Source of the DNA: Myroides odoratus
GTDB lineage: Bacteria > Bacteroidota > Bacteroidia > Flavobacteriales > Flavobacteriaceae
Length of the DNA: 64,000 nt
Assembly (NCBI RefSeq): GCF_001549985.1
Contig: NZ_LROZ01000001.1
Span: 248,001 to 312,000, forward strand
Direction: 5' to 3'
Position 1 is the stretch's first letter, and every line of letters starts with the position of its first letter. Below, piece after piece: positions 25,849 to 35,966 of the stretch. A program made the translations under genes and the position numbers. Below the pieces are notes generated by a model. That model was not told the origin of the DNA and made no database searches. It saw only the letters and a program-made list of their open reading frames with translations.

Positions 25849-28800
25849 TTATCGTTTTAATGAGAAGTGCCCTTTATATTGAACTTTTCTAGGAACTAGA
25901 TTCGCTTGTTTCGCATCTTCTAAATATTCTACAGTAAACCAATAGTCTGTTGATGGCATTGGTTTCCCATTAAATGTACCATCCCATCCTCCACTAGCAG
26001 GATTAAACTGAGAAAGTAATTTACCATATCTGTCATAGATATAAATCACTGCTTCTGGATGACCTTTTAATGTTGGAATATTCCAAGTATCATTAAATCC
26101 ATCACCATTTGGTGTAAAGAATCTTGGATAACCTAAAACAAATACATCTACATATTGAGGACAAATTGATCTGTGATCTTTATATCTAACCCAAATTCTG
26201 TGTGAACCATTTAATACATCATAGAAGATTCTTGAATCTTGATAAGCACCTTCATCTAATGCATATTCAAACAATCTAGTATCAGTTGGGCTTTCAATGA
26301 TGATTGAAATTCTTTCTTCTCCATCAAGTGCTCCAATAATACCTTTTGAATCAACATTCATTACTTTAATCTTGATATCCTCAACAAAGTTAAGTGTTAT
26401 ATCATTACTTGTATTTGAACATTGTTGTCCTTTGAATTTAACAACTACTCTAAAGACATTTCCTGATTCAATACTTTCAACTACATAGTATGATTTTGTA
26501 GCTCCAGCAATTGGGGTAAATCCACCTATAGCTCCTCTTCTCTCCCATTGGAACTCATAATCTCCTCCTTTGAATCCAGAATCAATTGTATACGGATCCA
26601 CTAATTTACCTGTATTGTAATCGATACATACTAATGTACTCGCTTGTAGTATAGGTGCTATTGGTGTTTCAGAAACAGTTAATGTGAATCTCGTTTCATC
26701 TTGACAGAAGAACTGAGCACCCACTTGTTTAATCACTGCTACGATTTCATGTGTTCCGATTGGTAATCTGAAACGTCCTACATCTCCAGCATCAATCAAC
26801 GCATTGTTATAAAAGTATTGTACTTCTAAATCTGCTGGATCAATAATTTGTGCTCCTTTAATCTCATCTGTAAACAAATTAAGATTGAATACTGCTGTTC
26901 CTGTTGGACCTGCTGGAGTTGCACATTTCTCAATTCTTGTTTTATCTGCCGTACTAATTGGGAAAGCTGTTACTTTTTGTTCAATTGACAAAATCAACTT
27001 ATCCACATAGAAACAACCCGTTTTGTTATCCGTTAATCTTACAAAAATCTCTTGTTGGTTTGGAACAATATTAACATAATCATACATGATTGGGTTTCTA
27101 TCATCCATTGCTGCATTCAAGCTTGTATAGAACGTAATCGTATAATCAGCAGCATTTCTACCTTCTAGTATCTCATCGAATTTCGTTCTCAGGTCAAATT
27201 TCTCAAATTCACCTGGAGTCTCCAAACAATGAATATACGGTTTCAATGGGCTAAAATACGGTTGAAGATTTACTTTCACTGGTAATTTTACAATCACATA
27301 ACAGCTATCTGGTTGACCCGCGTTATTTTTCGCTACTCTTACCCAAACAATTCTTGTTCCAGTAACATAGTTTGTAGGAAATTGAATTGGACTTACATTT
27401 CCAATAGCATCTGCTTCAGATTCAAAATAGCTGAACAATAAGTTTGGATCTTGATTTCTCATATCCTCTTCAGCTAATTTCAAATTAAACTCCGCTTTAC
27501 CATCTCTAGTTTGAAACTCACACATTTCCAATGGCTTAGGATTGTAATTTGGCAATGGTAATGGTTTTACTCTAATAACCAAAGGTCTATAACTTCTACA
27601 ACCATTTCTACCTTCAACAGATATCCAAATCGTTTGAGGATTTGTTCTATTTACATAGTTTCTAGTATTCAAAATTGGATTACGGTCATTTTCAGCATCT
27701 TCTTTTGATTCATAATAACCAAATACAGCTCCAAATACTTCCACACCTAATAAAAGATCTGACTCTCTTTCATGTAAGTTAAATGTAGCAGAAACACCTG
27801 GTAATGTTGAATCTTGACATAACTCAATTGGTGCTAATACTGCTGCAATTTCCAAAGGATTTTTAATCTCTAACAAGAATGAACCCAATACATAACATTT
27901 CGTTACTGTGTTTTCAATTCTAACCCAGATTCTTTGATTTAATCTTGTATTCGTAAACACTTCTGGTGTAGTAATTCTATTTCTCTTATTCAACGCATCT
28001 TCTTCTGTTAAATAGTACACGATACTAATGTTAGCAGGATCAGTTTGTTGTTCAGCTAAGATACGGGCATTTTGCTCTGTTAAATTGAAAATAGCACTTG
28101 TTCCATCATGTCTATCCGTACACATCACTAAATTTTCAAGTGCCACTGGTAAAGTAGGTGCAGCTACTGCAACAATTCTCAATGGTTTCACTGTGAAACA
28201 ACGTGTTACTGGATCTAATGCTTTCACCCAAACTGTTGATACTCCTGGTTGAATATTCGTGTAATCTCTTGGATTTAAAATACGATCAATATCATTGTAT
28301 GCATTTTCTTCTAATTCATAGAAATGATACTCTAAACCAACAACTCCTACCTGAATGGTGTTGATAATATCCTCTAAGTTAAAAGAAGTTACTCCAGTTT
28401 CTCCATAACTACAAACTTGGAATGGTTCAGCAGTAATATTCAATGTTGGCAATGCATCAACGCGTAATGCTAATGTTCTTACTACATGACAGCCAACTTC
28501 ATTTTCAATGCGAACGAAAATGGTTTGGTAATAAGCTGTTTCATTTTCATAGCTATTAGGTAATCTATTGCGATTCGCATCTGCATCCGCTTCGGTTTTA
28601 TGATAACTAATAACTAAACCTTGTTGTCCATTTGCAATTACATTTTTGTATGCTAACAAATCGAAAGTTCCAATACCATTATTCTCTGGCGCACTACATA
28701 ATTTATATGTTGGCAACATCGCAGGAACATTAGGTAACATTTTCGTCGTTAATACTAAACGTGTTACTGCATAACAACCTGTAGCTCTATCTTGTACTCT

Positions 28801-31776
28801 TACCCATACTACATAAGCTGTAGTATTAGAGAATGCATTTGCATTATCAATAGCAAACTCTGCTCTGTGGGCATTATTTTCTGTTAAGTAGTACGTAATT
28901 TCAAAATTCGCTGCATTTTGACCTCCTAATATTTCAGGCTCTTTTAAGCGCAAATCATAAATCACCTCTCTATTTTGACTATCTACACAAGCAGCAAACG
29001 GTGTTGGTGTAACAATTCTAGGCGAACGCGAAATCACTAATTCAATAGGAATGATTTCAAAACACCCAGAACGATCAAAAGCAATTCTTGCATAAATCGT
29101 TTGGTTATTAGGAACCGTATTTGCGAATGTGTCTGGCAAGTTATTAATATTTCGTTGTGCATCAGCCTCAGAAATAAAATAACGTACACTTATATTAGGT
29201 AATATATTACCAAACAATTGGAATGTAATTGTGCTCGTTGAGAAATCAGCTATACCATCATTATTTGTTGAACAATTAAAAATCGTTACATCATCAGCAT
29301 GCTCAGGAATATCAGCTACAATTAAATCGATTGGCGTAGTAGCAAAACACTTCGTTCTTGCATGTTCTACACGTGCCCAAATTGTTGAAGCTGTTGTTTG
29401 AAGGATATTTGGTAAACGATTGGCTACCAATCCTGCAATTGCAGCTGCTTCTGTTGGGTAATAACTAACAATTAAATTAGGTCTACCTCCAGTTAAAGCT
29501 AGATTATTCAATGGTAAATTAAATTCACCAATCGATTTCTGTGCATCAATAGGACATCCAAAAATTTCAGCTACTGGAAAGATAGTAGGTACTTCTTCAA
29601 TAAACAATCTAAAACTAGTAGTTGCATAAGCTTCTGGATTCGTATCACTTTGTACACGTACATAAATTACTTGTCCATTTGTTCCTGTAAAGGCAGCCGC
29701 ATCAGCTGGAGGAATAGCATTATTTCCTGCTAAAGCCCCCTCTTGTGTGGTATGATATGTAACAGTAAATCCAGGTGTATTGTTATATACAATTGGTGTT
29801 TGTACAGTTAAATCAAAAATAGTTGCTGGATTACAGATAATTAAATTATCCAAATTACGCAATTGTAACGCACAATTATTTACTACTAAATAAAAACTCT
29901 CAACAGTAAAACAATTTAAACTCATCCCAGGATCAACGGCTCTCAACCAAACTTGTCTTGGACTATTGTTAATATGTACAACTTGATTCACATCTATTGG
30001 GTTTCTATCCAATTGAGCATCCGTTTCACTATTGTAGTAATTAAATATCACATTTGGATTTGAACTTACTGATGGTTGAACATCACGTAAATTAAATGTT
30101 CCTCTTCTTGTAGTTTGGTCCATACAAGTATTTAAGTTACTAGGCTTATCCGTGAATAAAACTGGATCAACTGTAACTGTAATGTCTTTCGTATAGGTAC
30201 AATTAAAATTATCTGTTAACTCATACGTATACGTATAAGTACCAGGTGTTACAGGACGAACCCTTGCTTTACCATCTTCTAAATTAAATATACCTTCACC
30301 AATCCAACGCTCTGATTTAATTTCTGGTGCAAAGGATAAGTCACTTGGAACAATAGATTCATCGAATTCTATTCTCCAAGAGAAAATCCAACCGTTATCT
30401 GCTGGTAATTGATCTAATATTTCGATTCTCCATTCCCCATTTAATTCTGTTCCAACCATATTTTGGAAAGAATCAACGGGTAAATAAGTTCCTGGATTAG
30501 CTGCCGATCTAACAACACCTTGAGGTGGCATCGATACTTGAGTTGTAGGTACACCAGGTCCTCCAACAATAATATTACCAGGAGTCATATCAAAGCAATA
30601 GTCCCATCCTATACCAGGTCCTTCAGCCTCATCAGCCTCTCTTCCTTGCAACCATCTAGGATGACCAAAAGTTCTAGCTTGACCAGCCTGATTGTGTAAT
30701 AGAACCCTTTGACCATTCGGAGCCACTAAAGTGATAATTAAATCTCCTAAATAAGAGTGTTCCATATTCAAACAGATTCTAACATGATTCATGTCTTCCA
30801 ATTCTTGTCCTAAACAAAACTGATCGACAAAAATACTAGTAGTATATAAATCACGTCCATCTGGAATAAACGTTGTTCCAGCTACTGGAGGAATAGGTTC
30901 ATAGTCAAATCGTTTCAATTCAACCTCTGAATCCAAATAAATTGTTTCGTTTAAACAATAATTTGGTTTATCTGTTGACAATGTAATTTCAGCTTCATTG
31001 GAAGAAACCTGCACAACTACGCTGACTAAATTTCTACTCCTACAACCTTCTGCATCAATGGCAACTAAGCTAAATTTATAAGACCCCTCTTCATCAAATT
31101 GAGTGGTGATTTCTTTTCCACGAAAAACGATGTTATTAAAGTTCTCGTCTTTTCTATTTAAAATCCACTCATATCTTGCTCCCTCATTATTTCTTTCAAA
31201 GACACCATCTGCTTTTAATGTAAATGGAGATCCTTTACAAACACGGATTACTCCAACATCTTCAGGACAAACTGGTGCTACATCTGGGTCAATTGCAGGT
31301 ACTGATCCCGCAAAAACAGCTCTGATATTTTGACACTCTCCTCTACAAGAAATTTTTGCACGCCAACCTGGCATTGTATTTTGATCATCTGATGAAAATA
31401 CAAAAGTTAGACATCCATTACTTGTTGCTAAGTTTCCTATAACTGAAAAAGGTTCTTCAATATGACCTGAATATGTGGCAATAACTGCTCCATTTGCATT
31501 ATCACCAGCATAAACATCTAATATATCAGCATTTGCTTCAGTAATAAAACTTTCAAAATCTACCACTATATAACTATCTTCATTATCAGGACAGATAGTA
31601 AACGTAAAGTTTTCATTATTTCCATAATGGTTATCAAATCCACCTGAATCAAAGAAATAACCTGAACAGGTATCTATTCTCCCATTTTGCATAGGATATG
31701 GAGTATACTCTGAATTATTTTGGGCATAAATCAGAAAACTACATAATAAAAATAATAGGTTAATAATTTTTTTCAT
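25849..31776 (-). CDS. giant T9SS adhesin: CUB, P-domain, about 12 repeats, gliding-type CTD
   Basis: A 1975-aa secreted protein. Domains in order: signal peptide (1-18); CUB domain (about 36-145, DSGGFDNHYGNN, DVYAGDNANG); PKD-like segment (about 165-255); proprotein-convertase P-like domain (about 300-475, MEHSYLGDLIITLVAPNG, LNGEWRIEILD); about 12 divergent repeats of 95-100 residues (about 540-1715), each with FDL/FNL, a YY.TE.DA motif, a Y.N....T/IWVR strand and a late Cys; a C-terminal CHU_C type B sorting domain (FFTPNGDGFNDTW, YIYDRYGKLL, PSTDYWFTVEY). It is probably an SprB-like surface adhesin exported by the T9SS. It is in an operon with a small exported protein upstream and PorP/SprF downstream. 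Confidence 0.9.
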   Translation of the reverse strand: MKKIINLLFLLCSFLIYAQNNSEYTPYPMQNGRIDTCSGYFFDSGGFDNHYGNNENFTFTICPDNEDSYIVVDFESFITEANADILDVYAGDNANGAVIATYSGHIEEPFSVIGNLATSNGCLTFVFSSDDQNTMPGWRAKISCRGECQNIRAVFAGSVPAIDPDVAPVCPEDVGVIRVCKGSPFTLKADGVFERNNEGARYEWILNRKDENFNNIVFRGKEITTQFDEEGSYKFSLVAIDAEGCRSRNLVSVVVQVSSNEAEITLSTDKPNYCLNETIYLDSEVELKRFDYEPIPPVAGTTFIPDGRDLYTTSIFVDQFCLGQELEDMNHVRICLNMEHSYLGDLIITLVAPNGQRVLLHNQAGQARTFGHPRWLQGREADEAEGPGIGWDYCFDMTPGNIIVGGPGVPTTQVSMPPQGVVRSAANPGTYLPVDSFQNMVGTELNGEWRIEILDQLPADNGWIFSWRIEFDESIVPSDLSFAPEIKSERWIGEGIFNLEDGKARVRPVTPGTYTYTYELTDNFNCTYTKDITVTVDPVLFTDKPSNLNTCMDQTTRRGTFNLRDVQPSVSSNPNVIFNYYNSETDAQLDRNPIDVNQVVHINNSPRQVWLRAVDPGMSLNCFTVESFYLVVNNCALQLRNLDNLIICNPATIFDLTVQTPIVYNNTPGFTVTYHTTQEGALAGNNAIPPADAAAFTGTNGQVIYVRVQSDTNPEAYATTSFRLFIEEVPTIFPVAEIFGCPIDAQKSIGEFNLPLNNLALTGGRPNLIVSYYPTEAAAIAGLVANRLPNILQTTASTIWARVEHARTKCFATTPIDLIVADIPEHADDVTIFNCSTNNDGIADFSTSTITFQLFGNILPNISVRYFISEADAQRNINNLPDTFANTVPNNQTIYARIAFDRSGCFEIIPIELVISRSPRIVTPTPFAACVDSQNREVIYDLRLKEPEILGGQNAANFEITYYLTENNAHRAEFAIDNANAFSNTTAYVVWVRVQDRATGCYAVTRLVLTTKMLPNVPAMLPTYKLCSAPENNGIGTFDLLAYKNVIANGQQGLVISYHKTEADADANRNRLPNSYENETAYYQTIFVRIENEVGCHVVRTLALRVDALPTLNITAEPFQVCSYGETGVTSFNLEDIINTIQVGVVGLEYHFYELEENAYNDIDRILNPRDYTNIQPGVSTVWVKALDPVTRCFTVKPLRIVAVAAPTLPVALENLVMCTDRHDGTSAIFNLTEQNARILAEQQTDPANISIVYYLTEEDALNKRNRITTPEVFTNTRLNQRIWVRIENTVTKCYVLGSFLLEIKNPLEIAAVLAPIELCQDSTLPGVSATFNLHERESDLLLGVEVFGAVFGYYESKEDAENDRNPILNTRNYVNRTNPQTIWISVEGRNGCRSYRPLVIRVKPLPLPNYNPKPLEMCEFQTRDGKAEFNLKLAEEDMRNQDPNLLFSYFESEADAIGNVSPIQFPTNYVTGTRIVWVRVAKNNAGQPDSCYVIVKLPVKVNLQPYFSPLKPYIHCLETPGEFEKFDLRTKFDEILEGRNAADYTITFYTSLNAAMDDRNPIMYDYVNIVPNQQEIFVRLTDNKTGCFYVDKLILSIEQKVTAFPISTADKTRIEKCATPAGPTGTAVFNLNLFTDEIKGAQIIDPADLEVQYFYNNALIDAGDVGRFRLPIGTHEIVAVIKQVGAQFFCQDETRFTLTVSETPIAPILQASTLVCIDYNTGKLVDPYTIDSGFKGGDYEFQWERRGAIGGFTPIAGATKSYYVVESIESGNVFRVVVKFKGQQCSNTSNDITLNFVEDIKIKVMNVDSKGIIGALDGEERISIIIESPTDTRLFEYALDEGAYQDSRIFYDVLNGSHRIWVRYKDHRSICPQYVDVFVLGYPRFFTPNGDGFNDTWNIPTLKGHPEAVIYIYDRYGKLLSQFNPASGGWDGTFNGKPMPSTDYWFTVEYLEDAKQANLVPRKVQYKGHFSLKR

Positions 31777-31780
31777 ACTG

Positions 31781-32197
31781 CTATCTTCTATAAGCTTGTT
31801 GATGAATAATAATTACAAAATTTGTGTTATCTACACGATATAAAGCATATCTATTTTCGAAAAATGCCAAATTATACTTTAACACATTAAATGTATTTAA
31901 ATCAAATGTTACATCACGTGTTAAAGCAGTATTGTACTTATTAAACAAAGGTACAGTTGACAATAATTGATGTTTTTCATCTCTCGAATAGGCCTCTTCT
32001 CTAATTTCTACTCTTTCATTTAGTAGGCTCGTTAGGGCATTAACTCTAGTCGCCGATAATAATTTCATATTATCTCTATAGACTTCTGTAATTCGAGGAT
32101 CTAAAGTCTCTGTTCTATCTTGAGCCTTTAGCGAAAACCCAAAGAGTATAGCTCCAACTAAGATAATTACAGAGCTAAAAACCATTTTAAACTTCAT
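31781..32197 (-). CDS. small exported protein of unknown function in the adhesin operon
   Basis: A 138-aa protein with a signal peptide (MKFKMVFSSVIILVGAILFGFSLKA, then Q). The mature part is about 113 residues, has no cysteine, and seems mixed alpha/beta: a helical first half (MKLLSATRVNALTSLLNERVEI) and a strand-rich second half (LKYNLAFFENRYALYRVDNTNFVIIIHQQ). I do not recognise a family. Its stop is four bases before the giant adhesin gene and nothing else lies upstream on this strand, so it is the first gene of the three-gene unit. It may help export or anchor the adhesin. Confidence 0.8.
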   Translation of the reverse strand: MKFKMVFSSVIILVGAILFGFSLKAQDRTETLDPRITEVYRDNMKLLSATRVNALTSLLNERVEIREEAYSRDEKHQLLSTVPLFNKYNTALTRDVTFDLNTFNVLKYNLAFFENRYALYRVDNTNFVIIIHQQAYRR

Positions 32198-32406
32198 ACG
32201 TTACACACTTTATAAAAATTATTATTCATTTATTACTTTCTAAAATTCTAAAATAGACTAACTTACGTTCAGAATTGAAATTAAAAGGCTTCTATTTTTC
32301 GCGCTGTTAATTCATACTTAATTATATGTTAATTATATGTTTAAAAAACCAAATATACAGATTCGTAGAATATAAGTTTGTTAATTTTGAAAAAAAATAA
32401 AACAAA

Positions 32407-33306
32407 ATGTCGCACATTAAAATTCAAAATACTCAAAACCCAGCAATTGTCAAGTTTATCCTACCTGATTTCATCACAAAAGGAGACAATTTTGAGTTCA
32501 AAAACATCGATGAAACTGCACAATCTCCTTTAGCGCGAGAACTTTTCTACTTACCTTTTGTAAAAACGGTATTTATTGCAAATAATTTCATTGCTATTGA
32601 AAAATTTTCAATTGTTGAATGGGATGACGTGCAAGATACGGTTGCAGACCAAATCCAAACTTTCATGGCTAAAGGTAAGAAAATCTTAATAGAATCTAAA
32701 GATGATGCCAAAAAACATCCTATTACGATTTATGCAGAGTCAACTCCAAACCCAGCGGTAATCAAATTTGTTGCCAATAAGCTTTTAACTAAGCAGGGAG
32801 TTGAATTTAAAAACATTGACGAGGCGAAGTCTTCTCCTTTAGCGAAAGAGCTGTTTAAGCTACCTTTCGTGCGTGAAGTGTTCATTGATGAAAACTATGT
32901 TTCTATTTCGAAATACGAGGCCTTCGATTGGAATGAATTCATCCAATCGACCCGTTCTTTTATTAAGGAATTTTTAGAAAAAGGAAACTTAGCGGTGGAT
33001 GAAGCTTTAGTAACTAATGTAGAAGAATTAGAAAAACAAGCAGATATTCACTTTGATTCATTGGATGAGAAGTCACAACGCATCATTAATATTTTGGAAG
33101 AGAATGTAAAACCTGCTGTTCAAGCGGATGGTGGAAATATTGCTTTTCAAAATTACAATGGAGAAACCAACGTCGTTCAAGTTATCTTACAAGGAGCTTG
33201 TAGCGGTTGTCCATCTTCGACCTTTACCTTAAAAAATGGTATTGAGAATATGTTACGTCACATGCTTGCAGACGAAGCTATCGTTGTAGAAGCAATCAAT
33301 GGATAA
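32407..33306 (+). CDS. NifU-family Fe-S scaffold protein with duplicated Nfu N-domain
   Basis: A 299-aa cytosolic protein. Two Nfu N-terminal domains in tandem (about 3-92 and 106-192) share TPNPA/TQNPAIVKF, EFKNIDEA and SPLA.ELF.LPFV. They are followed by a NifU C-terminal domain (about 222-299) with the cluster-binding Cys265 and Cys268 in GACSGCPSST. Nfu proteins carry a 4Fe-4S cluster between subunits and pass it to target enzymes. The duplicated N-domain is common in Bacteroidota. Two exact TAnnTTTG matches precede the ATG (32373-32380 and 32382-32389), without a clear -33 site. Confidence 0.92.
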   Translation: MSHIKIQNTQNPAIVKFILPDFITKGDNFEFKNIDETAQSPLARELFYLPFVKTVFIANNFIAIEKFSIVEWDDVQDTVADQIQTFMAKGKKILIESKDDAKKHPITIYAESTPNPAVIKFVANKLLTKQGVEFKNIDEAKSSPLAKELFKLPFVREVFIDENYVSISKYEAFDWNEFIQSTRSFIKEFLEKGNLAVDEALVTNVEELEKQADIHFDSLDEKSQRIINILEENVKPAVQADGGNIAFQNYNGETNVVQVILQGACSGCPSSTFTLKNGIENMLRHMLADEAIVVEAING

Positions 33307-33325
33307 TAATCCTATGCAATAAATT

Positions 33326-33359
33326 AAAAAAGCGCTTGAATTACTTCAAGCGCTTTTTT
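33326..33359. terminator. bidirectional terminator between the nifU-like and PiT genes
   Basis: AAAAAGCGCTTGAA-TTAC-TTCAAGCGCTTTTT is a perfect 14-bp stem flanked by A and T tracts between two convergent genes, so it can end both. Confidence 0.9.
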
Positions 33360-33386
33360 AGTTATAAGTTGAACGATTTAAATTCC

Positions 33387-35669
33387 TTACCCTTTTGAAG
33401 TAAATTTAGTTCGTTTCTGATCTAAATCAAATTGTTCAAATAATTCCAACAAGCCAATAGTTGCTTTTACCATATCATCTGTTTCAAACAGGATAGAGAA
33501 ATACAACTTACTGTTCTTCGGACTCGTTTCTGTTGTGCGAATACGAACGATTTGTTTTTGAATTAATTTATCTATCGTCAATGTAATATCTTCCTTATTC
33601 GCTAAGACATCACTAATGCGATCAAACTTCTCTTCTAAGAAAATGGCTCCAATCTCATCCAGAAAGATCTGCAGTTTATTGTCAATTAGCTTTAAGTCGC
33701 GAATCTGATTAAACTTCAGCTTCTTGTGGTTATTATCCACGTGCGTATAGCTATTCTGAGTAATAAATAAGGTAGACTTGATAATATCTTGTAAAAATCC
33801 AAGCGTCAATACGTAGAACTTACTCGCTCCTACCGTAGTTTCATCTAGATTCTTAATAAAGAAATATACATTTCCTCGCAAGCTATCCACTTCTTTTTCC
33901 AGCTGTTTCAATTTCTTTCTACAAGCTTTTAAATCTGCATGATTTTGCAACGCTACTCCATCAATAACACGGGTATATAATTCGTTTGTACGGACAATAA
34001 CCTTAGCAATTTGAGCCGAACTCTCTGAAGCTACTTCTTGGATGGTAACAATATCAATTTTATTGAGCTTTTCTGTTTTGAGCTTCTTCTCCTGTTCTAA
34101 ACGCTGATGCGCCTTATTACTTCTATATAATAAAATCCCCACTAGAATCAACATAGCCACTAAAGCATATACTTCTCCTATATATAAGATATAAGCCGTA
34201 ACGAAAGAAGCAACAAAAGCAACAATAGCTGTTACAAACCACCCTCCAATTACGTTGAATACCCCCGCTACGCGATAAACAGCTGAATCTCTATCCCAAG
34301 CTCTATCAGCAAAAGAAGTACCCATTGCTACCATAAAGGTAACATACGTTGTAGATAACGGTAGTTTCATTGACGTACCGATAGAGATCAAGATACTCGC
34401 CACCATCAAATTCACAGAAGCACGTACCATGTCAAAAGCAGGTTCATCTGCCTTGTTCTTGCTTTTTGTTTTTACCTCCGGTTGCTCAAAACGCTTATCC
34501 ATGTGGATTTGCCATGATTTTGGCAGGAAGTAATTCACAATCCCACCTAAAATAACCATGCTACGCACAAGAGCTTTTGACAACAAATTGGGTGAAAATT
34601 TCTCATCCGAAGAATCTGAACTTTGACGAGCCAAACTCATTTCTGTTTCAATTACATTGCGTGCTTTTTTTGAAGTCCACAACGTATAAACCATAACCGC
34701 TCCCGCTAACAATAGAAAGTAGAAGGGTGCTTTTACACTTTCTTCGGCCAATTTTCCCATCATATAAACATCTGATGCTTGTCCAGAGCTTTGAAAAAAT
34801 TCAAAAGATTGAATGGCCGCAATAGGCACTCCTATAAAGTTTACTAAATCATTCCCTGCGAAAGCCAAGGCTAAAGCAAACGTTCCTATAATAATAATGA
34901 CACGTAGGATATTTAGTTTAAACAGAGACATGAGCATCTGAGAGAACAACGTCCAAAATACAAAACTAGCTCCTAGAATGATGAACTGATGGTGATCAAT
35001 CCAATTAGACGCTTCCTTAGTCAAGAAACTCGATCCTTTTAATCCTTTAATTAAAATAAAGAATGAAATTGCCGTAATTGCTGTTCCTCCAAATAAAGCA
35101 CCAAAGTATTTCAATTTACGTTCTACTTGAAACGTAAAAATCAAACGCGATACATATTGAACTAGCGTACCTAATGTAAAGGATAAAATAACGGACAACA
35201 AAATACTCACAACGATCTCGGAGGCCTTTTTCGTATTGATATACGAAGGTAAGGTAGCCCAACTGTCATCACTGGTTACAATTTTCACTACAGCTAAACA
35301 CACGGCAGCACCCAACAATTCAAATACAATCGAAACGGTTGTAGATGTAGGTAATCCTAACGTATTGAAGACATCCAATAAGAGGACATCCGTAATCATA
35401 ACAGCTAGGAAGATAATCATTACATCGTTGAAGGAAAACATACTGGGGACAAAGATTCCACTACGGGCAATCTCCATCATTCCACCAGAAAACACGGCTC
35501 CAATCAAAATACCCAAAGAAGCAACCAACATGATGCCTTTAAAAGACATCGCCTTTGATCCAAGTCCTGAGTTTAAGAAGTTTACAGCGTCGTTACTAAC
35601 TCCAACAGTCAAATCTATTATCGCTAATATCCCAAGGGCTATCAGCATTACAATAAAAATCTGTTCCAT
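33387..35669 (-). CDS. PiT-family inorganic phosphate transporter with C-terminal soluble domain
   Basis: A 760-aa membrane protein. The PiT/PHO4 signature appears twice, as NDAVNFLNSGLGSKAMS near residue 26 and as GNDLVNFIGVPIAA near 272, in the inverted-repeat halves of the transporter. About ten to twelve membrane segments cover residues 1-505, with a cytosolic loop around 345-405. Residues about 515-760 form a helical, charged tail (LEQEKKLKTEKLNKIDI, LKQLEKEVDSLRGNVYFFIK) that recalls PhoU-like bundles. PiT proteins move phosphate with protons or sodium. Bacterial PiT proteins are often near 400-500 aa, so the tail is an addition found in many Bacteroidota. Confidence 0.9.
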   Translation of the reverse strand: MEQIFIVMLIALGILAIIDLTVGVSNDAVNFLNSGLGSKAMSFKGIMLVASLGILIGAVFSGGMMEIARSGIFVPSMFSFNDVMIIFLAVMITDVLLLDVFNTLGLPTSTTVSIVFELLGAAVCLAVVKIVTSDDSWATLPSYINTKKASEIVVSILLSVILSFTLGTLVQYVSRLIFTFQVERKLKYFGALFGGTAITAISFFILIKGLKGSSFLTKEASNWIDHHQFIILGASFVFWTLFSQMLMSLFKLNILRVIIIIGTFALALAFAGNDLVNFIGVPIAAIQSFEFFQSSGQASDVYMMGKLAEESVKAPFYFLLLAGAVMVYTLWTSKKARNVIETEMSLARQSSDSSDEKFSPNLLSKALVRSMVILGGIVNYFLPKSWQIHMDKRFEQPEVKTKSKNKADEPAFDMVRASVNLMVASILISIGTSMKLPLSTTYVTFMVAMGTSFADRAWDRDSAVYRVAGVFNVIGGWFVTAIVAFVASFVTAYILYIGEVYALVAMLILVGILLYRSNKAHQRLEQEKKLKTEKLNKIDIVTIQEVASESSAQIAKVIVRTNELYTRVIDGVALQNHADLKACRKKLKQLEKEVDSLRGNVYFFIKNLDETTVGASKFYVLTLGFLQDIIKSTLFITQNSYTHVDNNHKKLKFNQIRDLKLIDNKLQIFLDEIGAIFLEEKFDRISDVLANKEDITLTIDKLIQKQIVRIRTTETSPKNSKLYFSILFETDDMVKATIGLLELFEQFDLDQKRTKFTSKG

Positions 35670-35740
35670 TTATTCTTTTATTTTTTGCGTACTGCAAAAG
35701 TGCTTATATTTCTGTAATCCAACGTTAACTTAATGTTATC

Positions 35741-35853
35741 CTTTGTTTTTTGTGGTTTGTTCTTTGCTTTTTTGTGGTTTGCTTTTTTGTTGGTCGCTGT
35801 TTGCTGTTTGTTGTTTGCTGTTTGTTGTTCGCTGTTTGCTTTTTTGTTGATGT
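35741..35853. repeat. low-complexity TTTGY-rich degenerate repeat
   Basis: About 110 bases of TTTGT/TTTGC words: tracts of TTTTTTGTGGTTTG and then alternating TGTTTG and TTGCTGTTTG. The plus strand is nearly free of A. No ORF runs through it. It sits between divergent genes (PiT and DUF255) and looks like a slippage-prone simple repeat. Confidence 0.75.
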
Positions 35854-35889
35854 AAACAATAAACTAAATGATGTTTCTTTTTTCATTTT

Positions 35890-35923
35890 CATAACTCACT
35901 TCTCATAACCCATAACTCACTTC
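35890..35923. repeat. short direct repeat CATAACTCACTTC
   Basis: CATAACTCACTTC occurs at 35890-35902 and again at 35911-35923, with the partial copy CATAACC between. It adjoins the TTTGY tract and precedes the TAATTTTG element of the next gene. Confidence 0.6.
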
Positions 35924-35935
35924 CCTTTTTTTCCT

Positions 35936-35943
35936 TAATTTTG
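35936..35943 (+). promoter_or_regulatory. -7 element upstream of the DUF255 gene
   Basis: TAATTTTG is an exact TAnnTTTG match 23 bases before the ATG at 35967. The expected -33 TTG is absent. Confidence 0.4.
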
Positions 35944-35966
35944 ATCTTCAACAACAAGTTACAACT

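Noticed and set aside
25849..31776. DNA-level tandem repeats in the giant adhesin
   Set aside because: The repeats are seen only in the protein pattern; at DNA level the units are too different to count as a satellite or recombination hotspot.
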